The notes below the pieces were generated by a model. It saw only the letters and a list, made by a program, of their open reading frames with translations, did no database searches and was not told the DNA's origin. DNA of 64,000 nt from Winogradskyella luteola (GTDB taxonomy: Bacteria; Bacteroidota; Bacteroidia; Flavobacteriales; Flavobacteriaceae). The DNA is taken from the NCBI RefSeq assembly GCF_019203985.1, contig NZ_JAGSPD010000009.1, positions 119,678-183,677 on the forward strand. The letters are read 5' to 3'. The position numbers and the translations under genes were made by a program. Below are positions 27,289 to 34,514 of this stretch, in pieces; position 1 is the first letter of the stretch, and every line of letters starts with the position of its first letter.

Positions 27289-28355
27289 CTAGTCAATTAG
27301 AAATTTTTGATTGGCAATCATTGAATTTTTTTTTAAATAGAATAAAATCCAGTTTCAAAAGATGAAATATCAATAGAGGTGTCTGTAAAATCTTCATCAT
27401 AATCTTGTACTAATTTACCTTGGCTATTATATATTTCTATTTTATCATATGTTAAATTGAGATTGAGTTTAAAGTTTAAAATATCTGTAACCGGATTTGG
27501 GTATAAACTAATAGTATTTTTATTGACTTCAGTAATGGATAAGTCGCTTACTTCTTCGATACTAAAATCTGAATATAACACACTTTCATCTCTTAAATCA
27601 TTTGCAGAATTTAAGCTTCTGTAAATTCCCCATTTAGGCCTGACAAACTCAGCGTTTGGCCGCCAATTTATAATTGAGTTATTAGAATAGTTTAGTAAGA
27701 TAGAATCATCACTTTCTTTTTTAATAATAATAGTATATGTTCCAGAATTACCATAGGTAATTGTTTCTGTAACATTTAGCCAATGTCCTTTAAAAGGTGT
27801 TAAATCTGTTTGCAATAGTGTTATCTGAGTATCAGTTTCTGCATACCTTAATTCGATACAATCAGGGTTTGATTTTCTTGCAGTCAGTGTATACATTGGC
27901 ATTGAAGCTAAACTACCGCCAACAGATTTTAATTGATGTAGATGTGTAAAATTAGGCGATACCTGAAAATCAGCATCAAGTTTAAATTTCCATTTATAGA
28001 TTACTACTTCATCTTCAACACCCAATAGGTTATCTGGCGATTGGTCATAAGATTTTATTTCGTTGCGCTGCCTATCAAAATTTATACAACGATCATTATC
28101 GGGAGTGGTATGTATGGAAAATCTAAACACATTCTTGTTCAATTCTGCATCAAACACTTCGTCGATATGTCTACCAAAAGCTGAATGATTACAATCTGGA
28201 ACCTCTATAGGGTTATAACCCGGTGCTAAAACAGAAGTAATTAGTTCATAAGTGTTGCCTGGTCCATCCGCATTCAATGTTACCTGCCCAAAGGTATACA
28301 GATAAGTTAGGCTTAAGACTAATGTTAATGGAAATTCAATCTTTTTCATGGTCAT
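27289..28355 (-). pseudogene. T9SS type A sorted polysaccharide-lyase-like protein with frameshifted C-terminus
   Basis: An intact frame (27333-28355, 340 residues) has a signal peptide (ending FGQV), a beta-jelly-roll body resembling secreted polysaccharide lyases or concanavalin-type lectins (VVIYKWKFKLDADFQ, FTHLHQLKSVGG, GHWLNVTETITYG) and the start of a T9SS type A sorting domain (ISLYPNPVTDILNFKL, IEIYNSQGKLVQDYD). It stops at TAA directly after SSFETGFYSI. Read one base back, the following sequence gives LKKNSMIANQKFLID and a stop at 27289, which is just how such domains normally end. A 1-nt loss at the T3-A9 run near 27333 explains this. Surface anchoring would fail unless the frame is restored. 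Confidence 0.75.
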
Positions 28356-28408
28356 AAAACTGGTAAACCAAAAATATGAAATAAGTTGAATTTATAATAA
28401 TTTGTTAT

Positions 28409-29176
28409 CTACGATTTTAAAATTGTATTAATGAATTCTTGAATAGAACTCTTACCCTTTTTGGTAAGATGCTTAACAAAAGCACTTCCAATAATAGCTC
28501 CTTTGGCGTATTTTGTGGCTTGTGTAAGAGTTTTATTATTTGAAATGCCAAAACCAACAATTTGAGGATTTTTAAGGTTCATGTTGGCAATGCGCTCAAA
28601 GTATTTGGTTTGTGTATTTCCAAAGCCAACTTTAGCTCCGGTTGTACTGGCAGAGCTTACCATGTAAATAAACCCATCGGAGACAGAATCGATATAACGA
28701 ATACGTTCATCTGAGGTTTGAGGCGTGATTAAAAATACATTGATAAGACCATATTTTTCAAACGTTTTTTTATATTCTGAATGATAAACATCCACTGGTA
28801 AATCAGGAATAATTAAACCGTCAATACCAACCTCTTGGCATTTTTTACAGAAGGCTTCAACACCATATTGTAACATTGGGTTAAAGTAGCCCATTATTAT
28901 CAATGGAATTGAAACGGTTTGGCGAATATCTTTGAGTTGTTTAAACAATAATTTGCTTGTCATCCCATTTTTAAGCGCAGCAGTAGAGCTCGCTTGTATT
29001 GTTGGTCCATCTGCTAAAGGGTCACTAAAAGGTAATCCTATTTCAATCATGTCTACACCACTTTTTTCTAGATTTTGAATGATGCTAACGGTATCATTTA
29101 TACTAGGATACCCCGCCGTGAAATATATGGATAAGAGTTTTTTGTCTTCCTTTAATTTTTGGTTTATTCTGTTCAT
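28409..29176 (-). CDS. trpA: Tryptophan synthase alpha subunit
   Basis: A 255-residue TIM-barrel enzyme that cleaves indole-3-glycerol phosphate and passes indole to TrpB. Catalytic Glu is in MIEIGLPFSDPLADGPTIQ and catalytic Asp in GLIIPDLPVDVY; the phosphate-binding GFGIS and GAIIGSAFVKHL loops are present. It is the last gene of the trp operon, separated from trpB by the GIY-YIG gene and its flanking hairpins. Confidence 0.97.
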   Translation of the reverse strand: MNRINQKLKEDKKLLSIYFTAGYPSINDTVSIIQNLEKSGVDMIEIGLPFSDPLADGPTIQASSTAALKNGMTSKLLFKQLKDIRQTVSIPLIIMGYFNPMLQYGVEAFCKKCQEVGIDGLIIPDLPVDVYHSEYKKTFEKYGLINVFLITPQTSDERIRYIDSVSDGFIYMVSSASTTGAKVGFGNTQTKYFERIANMNLKNPQIVGFGISNNKTLTQATKYAKGAIIGSAFVKHLTKKGKSSIQEFINTILKS

Positions 29177-29188
29177 ATTTTAAGTGTC

Positions 29189-29215
29189 GTCACCCTGAAT
29201 TCATTTCAGGGTCAC
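29189..29215. repeat. Palindrome 1 flanking the GIY-YIG gene
   Basis: GTC-ACCCTGAA, 5-nt loop, TTCAGGGT-CAC. It covers the GIY-YIG stop codon. Compared with the copy at 29501-29527, the arms differ by paired changes (CCC/GGG against TGC/GCA) while loop length, the inner CTGAA/TTCAG and one outer mismatch are kept. Confidence 0.75.
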
Positions 29216-29493
29216 ATAATTTTTAGTGTTTCAAGTTTTGGATTCTTCTCTTTAATAAGGTTTAGTTTCCATTCTTTGTGCCAATTTTTTAATTGATTTT
29301 CTCTGTCTATAGCTTGATTTACATCAGTAAACTTTTCAAAATAGATTAAATCTTTGAGGTTATACTTTTTTGTGAACTTTGAACCGATACCATTTGAATG
29401 CTCAGTAACTCTCTTTTCCAAATTAGTTGTAACACCAATATAAAAAGTAGTTCTATAGGTATTAGTCATTATGTAAACAAAACTGTATTTCAT
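29212..29493 (-). CDS. GIY-YIG nuclease family protein inserted in the trp operon
   Basis: A 93-residue stand-alone GIY-YIG domain: FVYIMTNTYRTTFYIGVTTN gives the VYI...YIG motif, Arg in LEKRVTEH is the conserved catalytic Arg, and the Glu sits in the RENQLKNWHKEWKL block. This is the short YhbQ-like form common in multiple copies in Bacteroidota. It interrupts trpB and trpA and has a related palindrome at each end (29189-29215 and 29501-29527), so it looks like a small mobile cassette or a repeat-linked endonuclease. Its role in tryptophan synthesis is presumably none; transcription comes from the trp operon. Confidence 0.88.
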   Translation of the reverse strand: MKYSFVYIMTNTYRTTFYIGVTTNLEKRVTEHSNGIGSKFTKKYNLKDLIYFEKFTDVNQAIDRENQLKNWHKEWKLNLIKEKNPKLETLKIM

Positions 29494-29500
29494 TTCTATT

Positions 29501-29527
29501 GTGATGCTGAAACAAGTTCAGCATGAC
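29501..29527. repeat. Palindrome 2 flanking the GIY-YIG gene
   Basis: GTG-ATGCTGAA, 5-nt loop, TTCAGCAT-GAC, placed between the GIY-YIG start and the trpB stop. Same layout as the palindrome at the other end of the gene and as the copy in the trp leader region. Confidence 0.75.
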
Positions 29528-29528
29528 G

Positions 29529-30716
29529 CTACAATTTAAAATAATCAATATAATTCTGTAAATCTTTATCACCTCGACCAGATAAACTAATGACCACAAT
29601 GTCATCTGATTGAAACTTTCGATGTTCAAAAATAGCCAAAGCATGACTCGTTTCTATAGCAGGAATAATACCTTCTAGCTGTGCTAGTTCTAAACCAGCT
29701 GTCATGGCTTCATCATCTGTTGCCGAATAAAATTCACCTCGTCCAGATTTATATAAATGTGAATGTAACGGACCAACACCTGGATAATCCAACCCAGCAG
29801 AAATAGAATATGGCTCTGTAATTTGCCCATCTTTGGTTTGCATTAAAAGTGTTTTACAGCCATGTATTATACCTTCTTTCCCTAGTGCAGATGTTGCGGC
29901 ACTTTCACCAGAATGAATCCCTTTTCCTGCCGCTTCAACAGCTATGATACCAACATCTTCATTATCTAAAAAGTGATAATACGTTCCTGCGGCATTACTG
30001 CCCCCACCAATGCAAGCTACCACATAATCAGGATTTTCTTTGCCTTCCTTTTCCTTTAATTGCCATTTTATTTCCTCAGAGATTACAGATTGAAATTTGG
30101 TCACCATATCTGGGTAAGGATGAGGTCCAATAGCAGATCCAATAATATAATGTGTATCCACAGGGTTATTAATCCAATCGCGAATAGCTTCATTGGTTGC
30201 ATCTTTTAGTGTTCGGCTACCAGATAAGGCAGGTCTAACTTCTGCACCTAACATTTTCATGCGTGCTACATTTGGTGCTTGGCGAGCAATATCAATTTTC
30301 CCCATATAGACAATACATTCAATGCCCATAAGTGCACAAACTGTTGCGGTAGCAACACCATGTTGGCCAGCTCCTGTTTCGGCAATGATTCTGTTTTTAC
30401 CCAAACGTTTTGCCATAAGGATTTGCCCAATGGTATTATTGACTTTATGTGCGCCAGTATGGTTTAGATCTTCTCGTTTTAAATACACTTTTGTATTGTA
30501 CTTTTTACTTAATCGCTTGGCGAAGTAGAGTGGTGAAGGACGGCCAACATAATCTTTTAATAATTGACTAAACTCTTCTTGAAATGACGGTTCTTCCATT
30601 ATTTTTAAATAATTCTGCCGCAGTTCTTCAACATTTGGATAGAGCATTTCTGGTATAAATGCACCACCAAATTCTCCGTAATAGCCTTTGTTGTTGATGT
30701 TGTATATTTTTTTCAT
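29529..30716 (-). CDS. trpB: Tryptophan synthase beta subunit
   Basis: A 395-residue PLP enzyme that condenses indole with serine. The PLP lysine is in LNHTGAHKVNNTIGQ, the phosphate cradle is GGGSNAAG, the catalytic Glu is in ETGAGQHGVATA and the C-terminal LSGRGDKDL binds the PLP ring nitrogen. The start codon overlaps the stop of the unknown gene (ATGA). Length and motifs are those of TrpB1, the partner of TrpA. Confidence 0.98.
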   Translation of the reverse strand: MKKIYNINNKGYYGEFGGAFIPEMLYPNVEELRQNYLKIMEEPSFQEEFSQLLKDYVGRPSPLYFAKRLSKKYNTKVYLKREDLNHTGAHKVNNTIGQILMAKRLGKNRIIAETGAGQHGVATATVCALMGIECIVYMGKIDIARQAPNVARMKMLGAEVRPALSGSRTLKDATNEAIRDWINNPVDTHYIIGSAIGPHPYPDMVTKFQSVISEEIKWQLKEKEGKENPDYVVACIGGGSNAAGTYYHFLDNEDVGIIAVEAAGKGIHSGESAATSALGKEGIIHGCKTLLMQTKDGQITEPYSISAGLDYPGVGPLHSHLYKSGRGEFYSATDDEAMTAGLELAQLEGIIPAIETSHALAIFEHRKFQSDDIVVISLSGRGDKDLQNYIDYFKL

Positions 30717-31288
30717 TCTTCTTCCCTTTTTCTCTTATATTTTGAAAATACTCTTGTGTAATTATCACCAAATGTGGCTTTGGTGATCCATTTGTATTTA
30801 TGCTTCACAGGTAATTCATCTATATATCCTTGAGCATTAAAATACTCAATATGGACAGCTTTTTTTGTCAATTCAGCTATAGATCCGATACAAAACAATT
30901 TATCTTTAAAGCGTTCACATTCGGTAATAATATGTAGTTCTTTGGCCTTTAAGTCAGTAAAAATTGTCTTCCAGGAACTTAAATCAATATTTGATAATTC
31001 ATCTGTTTCAAACCAAGATTTTTTATACTCAGATTTATTTATGAAATCGTAATATTTGTCATTGTCATTATATCTAATTCCTCTTACTGTATAAGTTGGA
31101 ATAATTTGATAACCTCTGAATTCAAAATCATCTTCTTCTTTAACAAGGATGAAATCATCAGAATATTTTATGATATATCCTCTTAAGATTTCTTCAAAGT
31201 CACCCTTTATACCACGTTTAATTCTAGAGTAGAGTTTGTTTTCAAAGTGCTTTTTAATTTTTTTATTAATCTTATCTCTTTTACTCAT
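30713..31288 (-). CDS. Unknown protein embedded in the trp operon
   Basis: A 191-residue protein I cannot assign. The N-terminus is a basic helix (KRDKINKKIKKHFENKLYSR), followed by alternating strands (GIKGDFEEILRGYIIKYSDD, FILVKEEDDFEFRGYQIIPT, YTVRGIRYNDNDKYYDFI) that recall an Sm/SH3-like small barrel, then an alpha/beta part and a basic C-terminal helix. Its start overlaps the trpF stop and its stop overlaps the trpB start, both by ATGA, so it is translated at a fixed ratio with both enzymes. No signal peptide or membrane helix. Basic ends and a small barrel would suit RNA or nucleic-acid binding, but this is only inference. Confidence 0.75.
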   Translation of the reverse strand: MSKRDKINKKIKKHFENKLYSRIKRGIKGDFEEILRGYIIKYSDDFILVKEEDDFEFRGYQIIPTYTVRGIRYNDNDKYYDFINKSEYKKSWFETDELSNIDLSSWKTIFTDLKAKELHIITECERFKDKLFCIGSIAELTKKAVHIEYFNAQGYIDELPVKHKYKWITKATFGDNYTRVFSKYKRKREEE

Positions 31289-31893
31289 AACGAATCTTTA
31301 AATTTTTCTAAATCTTCAATACTTTTTAATCCTGGTTCAATTTCAAATTTGCTATTTACATCTATGGCATGGCAATATTTTGAAGCTGTAATTGATTTAA
31401 ATGCTTTAATTTTTTCAAGTTCGTCCAACCCAATACCACCACTTAAAAAGTAAGGCTTGGTCGAAGGATACCCTTTTAGTACATCCCAATTAAAAGTATA
31501 GCCGTTTCCGCCAGGTAACTTTCCTTTGGTGTCAAATAGAAAATAATCTACGTAATCTTCATATGGTTTTAAGACACTAAAATCAAATTCATCTTTTATA
31601 GAAAAGACTTTTATGATGTCTTTGTTCGTAGATTTTAACAATCTGCAAACTTCAGGAGATTCATGTCCATGTAATTGAATTGCATCAAGTTGATATTTTT
31701 CAATTTTATCTACAATGACTTCTACTTTTTCATCCACAAAAACACCAACCTTCTTAATATTTTGTGGAAACTTAGGGATTGTACCTTCAAAATTTCGAGG
31801 TGATTTTTCATAAAATATAAAACCCAAATAATCTGGTTGCAGTTGTGCAATTACAGCAATATTGTGTTTCATGCCACAGACTTTTAATTTCAT
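31285..31893 (-). CDS. trpF: Phosphoribosylanthranilate isomerase
   Basis: A 202-residue TIM-barrel enzyme. Catalytic Cys is in LKVCGMKHN (usual KxCG) and catalytic Asp in YFLFDTKGKLPGGNGYTFNW; PYFLSGGIG is the phosphate loop, and the end reads AIDVNSKFEIEPGLKSIEDL, a family signature. It overlaps trpC upstream and the unknown gene downstream by 4 bp each (ATGA). Confidence 0.97.
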   Translation of the reverse strand: MKLKVCGMKHNIAVIAQLQPDYLGFIFYEKSPRNFEGTIPKFPQNIKKVGVFVDEKVEVIVDKIEKYQLDAIQLHGHESPEVCRLLKSTNKDIIKVFSIKDEFDFSVLKPYEDYVDYFLFDTKGKLPGGNGYTFNWDVLKGYPSTKPYFLSGGIGLDELEKIKAFKSITASKYCHAIDVNSKFEIEPGLKSIEDLEKFKDSL

Positions 31894-32675
31894 GTTCCCA
31901 AAGTGTTTATAAATTCTATTGCGCTTGCTCCAGGATTATCCGTTTTCATAAAATTCTCACCAATTAAAAACCCTTTGTAACCATAAGGCCGTAATTCCTT
32001 TATGGCCTCAACAGCACTAATACCACTCTCAGATACTTTTACAAAATCATTAGGTATCTGTTCGCTTAATTGTTTTGAAGTTTCTAAACTGACTTCAAAA
32101 GTCTTAAGGTTTCTATTATTTACCCCTAACATATCTAAGGATGGCATAATTGACTTGTGCAATTCTTCTTCGTTATGTACTTCCAATAAAACATCGAGAT
32201 AAAGACTTTTTGCCAATTCTGAAAATTGTTTAATCTCATCTCTGGTTAAAATAGCTGCAATTAATAAGATAACATCCGCACCATAAGCCTTAGCTTCTAT
32301 GATTTGATATTCATCAATGATGAATTCTTTTCTTAATAGTGGAAGATCGCAACTTGCTCTCGCTACTATTAAATCGTCTAGTGATCCACCAAAATACTTT
32401 CCATCTGTTAATACAGACATACCACAAACTCCGGCATCTTCATAGCCTTTGGCAACATCTTGAACATTTAAACTTTGATTGATTACTGATTTTGATGGTG
32501 AACGTCTTTTGTGTTCAGCTATGATTCCTGATTGACTTGTTTTTAATTTTTGTGTAAGCGATAGTGTTTCGCTTTCAAAAAGTATTGAAGCTTCTAGCTG
32601 TTGTATTGGAATTAGAGATTTTCGTAAATCTACTTCTTTACGTTTATCAATTATTATTTTATCTAAAATGGTCAT
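31890..32675 (-). CDS. trpC: Indole-3-glycerol phosphate synthase
   Basis: A 261-residue TIM-barrel enzyme with the catalytic residues of the family: Glu and Lys in GIIAEHKRRSPSK, Lys in LPLLRKEFIID, Glu in VLLEVHNEEEL and Asn in LGVNNRNLKTFEV, and the phosphate site SESGIS. It overlaps trpF by 4 bp. A 7-bp tandem repeat (32681-32719) occupies its ribosome-binding region. Confidence 0.97.
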   Translation of the reverse strand: MTILDKIIIDKRKEVDLRKSLIPIQQLEASILFESETLSLTQKLKTSQSGIIAEHKRRSPSKSVINQSLNVQDVAKGYEDAGVCGMSVLTDGKYFGGSLDDLIVARASCDLPLLRKEFIIDEYQIIEAKAYGADVILLIAAILTRDEIKQFSELAKSLYLDVLLEVHNEEELHKSIMPSLDMLGVNNRNLKTFEVSLETSKQLSEQIPNDFVKVSESGISAVEAIKELRPYGYKGFLIGENFMKTDNPGASAIEFINTLGT

Positions 32676-32680
32676 AGTTT

Positions 32681-32719
32681 CAGTATTCAGTATTCAGTAT
32701 TCAGTATTCAGTATTCAGT
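32681..32719. repeat. 7-bp tandem repeat immediately before trpC
   Basis: CAGTATT is repeated five times in a row from 32681, followed by a partial CAGT (about 5.6 copies). It ends 5 bp from the trpC start codon, in an 80-bp spacer after trpD. The repeat replaces the usual ribosome-binding region. A repeat of this unit length can change copy number by slippage. Confidence 0.9.
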
Positions 32720-32755
32720 GTATAAATTGCGAAATGTTGACTTCTTACTCAAGGT

Positions 32756-33751
32756 TTATTTTTTGCTCAATTCAACTAATTTATTCAAACGCTCTTTTGC
32801 TTTACCACTCAATAGAGACTCCTTGGCTAATTCAAATCCTTCTTTATGAGAAACCTGCTTTACAGTAGCTATAGCTAATCCTGCATTGGCACAGACTACA
32901 TTATTATGAGCTTCAGAACCATTGCCATTGATGATTTTGATAAATAATCTAGCTGCTTGTTGCACTGTATTTCCTCCAAAGATCTCATTTTGCTCAATTT
33001 TATTTAATCCTAAATCTTTGGGTTCGAATAGTATTTCAGAAGTATTTGAAATCACCTTTGTTTTTCCTGTTAAAGAGATTTCATCATAGCCATCTAAAGC
33101 ATGTACAACCACATATTTTTTATCAGATTCTTGATATAGATAACCATAAAGCCTCAATAATTCAAGATTAAATACACCAACCATCTGGTTTTTGGGCAAG
33201 GCAGGATTTACCATTGGCCCTAGCATATTAAAAAATGTTTTTACCCCTAATTCTTTTCGAATTGGTGCTACATTTTTCATGGCGGGATGAAAAAGCGGAG
33301 CGTGTAATACACAAATCCCCACTTCATCTATACTACGTTTTAAAAAGTCAATATCATTTGTAAATTTTATGCCTAAATGTTCCATTACATTTGAAGAACC
33401 ACAGGCGGAAGAGACTCCGTAATTACCGTGCTTTGTCACGTGGACTCCAGCACCAGCAGTTACGAAAGATGATAATGTCGAAATGTTAAACGTATCTTTA
33501 CCATCACCACCTGTACCACACAAATCGATAGTGTTGTAACCATCCAAATCTACTGGAATACATAATTCTAAAAGTGCGTCTCTAAAACCCTTAAGCTCTT
33601 CTATAGTAATACCGCGCATCATATATACCGTAAGAAAAGAAGCTATTTGACTTTGGTTATAGTCTCCTTTAGAAATGTTTACCAAAACATTTTTTGCTTC
33701 TTCACTAGAGATACTTTCTTGATTGATAAGTCTATTTAGTAGTTGTTTCAT
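32756..33751 (-). CDS. trpD: Anthranilate phosphoribosyltransferase
   Basis: A 331-residue enzyme that joins anthranilate and PRPP. The PRPP-binding motif DLCGTGGDGKDTFNISTLSS, the KHGNYGVSSACGSSNVMEHL block and the FFNMLGPMVNP segment are all intact. It is not fused to trpG, unlike in enteric bacteria. A MITE-like repeat element separates it from trpG. Confidence 0.97.
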   Translation of the reverse strand: MKQLLNRLINQESISSEEAKNVLVNISKGDYNQSQIASFLTVYMMRGITIEELKGFRDALLELCIPVDLDGYNTIDLCGTGGDGKDTFNISTLSSFVTAGAGVHVTKHGNYGVSSACGSSNVMEHLGIKFTNDIDFLKRSIDEVGICVLHAPLFHPAMKNVAPIRKELGVKTFFNMLGPMVNPALPKNQMVGVFNLELLRLYGYLYQESDKKYVVVHALDGYDEISLTGKTKVISNTSEILFEPKDLGLNKIEQNEIFGGNTVQQAARLFIKIINGNGSEAHNNVVCANAGLAIATVKQVSHKEGFELAKESLLSGKAKERLNKLVELSKK

Positions 33752-33756
33752 CCTAT

Positions 33757-33859
33757 CCTAACCCTTTCCTTAAGAAAGGGGATTACTGTGTTTAATTATT
33801 AATATACTTTCTGCCTATTAGAGAACTTTGTAAGTCTTTCCCTTTAGGAAGGGTTTAGG
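33757..33859. repeat. MITE-like element with imperfect terminal inverted repeats
   Basis: About 103 bp. The left end CCTAACCCTTTCCTTAAG (33757-33774) and the reverse complement of the right end (CCTAAACCCTTCCTAAAGG) align with few changes. Each end also folds on itself: CCCTTTC-cttaa-GAAAGGG on the left, CCCTT-tagg-AAGGG on the right. It fills most of the trpD-trpG spacer and encodes nothing. Confidence 0.65.
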
Positions 33860-33865
33860 TTGTGA

Positions 33866-34432
33866 CTAACTATTAACCCAATTCTCTAATATCTTTTTTC
33901 CATCTGGTGTTAAAACTGATTCTGGGTGATACTGAACTCCTTTAACATCATAAAGCTTGTGTCGCAAAGACATAATCTGTCCGTTAGTATCGAAAGATGT
34001 TGCTTCTAAGCTATCAGGTAAATTAGTATTAACAACCCAAGAATGGTAACGACCTACTTCAAAGGTTTTATTGAGACCTTTAAATAAGGTTTCATCATCC
34101 ACAGAAAGTGTGACATTAGTTGCCACACCATGGTAAACTGTATCTAAATTTTCTAGAGTACCACCAAAAACTTCACCTATGGCCTGTTGTCCTAAACACA
34201 CTCCCAAAATACTTTTAGATGCTGCATAAGTAGCTATTACCTCTTTTAATAAACCAGCTTCATCTGGTATCCCTGGACCAGGTGATAAGACGATTTTATC
34301 AAAGGCATTGACTTCTTCAATGGTTAGTTTATCATTTCTTTTTACTGTTACAACGCAATCTAAATCCTCTAAATAATGAACTAGATTATAGGTGAAACTG
34401 TCGTAGTTATCTATGACTAATACTTTTTTCAT
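33866..34432 (-). CDS. trpG: Anthranilate synthase component II (glutamine amidotransferase)
   Basis: A 188-residue class I amidotransferase that delivers ammonia to TrpE. The nucleophile Cys is in ILGVCLGQQAIGEVFGG, the His and Glu of the triad in VQYHPESVLTPDG; the opening VLVIDNYDSFTYNLVHYLED is the family start, which fixes ATG 34432 over the longer frame to 34543 that would run through a palindromic spacer. Confidence 0.97.
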   Translation of the reverse strand: MKKVLVIDNYDSFTYNLVHYLEDLDCVVTVKRNDKLTIEEVNAFDKIVLSPGPGIPDEAGLLKEVIATYAASKSILGVCLGQQAIGEVFGGTLENLDTVYHGVATNVTLSVDDETLFKGLNKTFEVGRYHSWVVNTNLPDSLEATSFDTNGQIMSLRHKLYDVKGVQYHPESVLTPDGKKILENWVNS

Positions 34433-34438
34433 CTTATG

Positions 34439-34507
34439 TTCCGCGAAAACGGAATATCTTTTAATTAAACTTCTTAAATACCTACAGAGTTTTTGGCAAC
34501 CTTGCAG
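34439..34507. repeat. Palindromic spacer between trpG and trpE
   Basis: Two weak hairpins: TTCCG-6 nt-CGGAA (34439-34454) and CTACAGAGTT...AACCTTGCAG (34482-34507, 7 of 10 positions pair). The second resembles the CCTACAAGG...CCTTGTAGG repeats of flavobacterial genomes in decayed form. Confidence 0.4.
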
Positions 34508-34514
34508 TATAACA

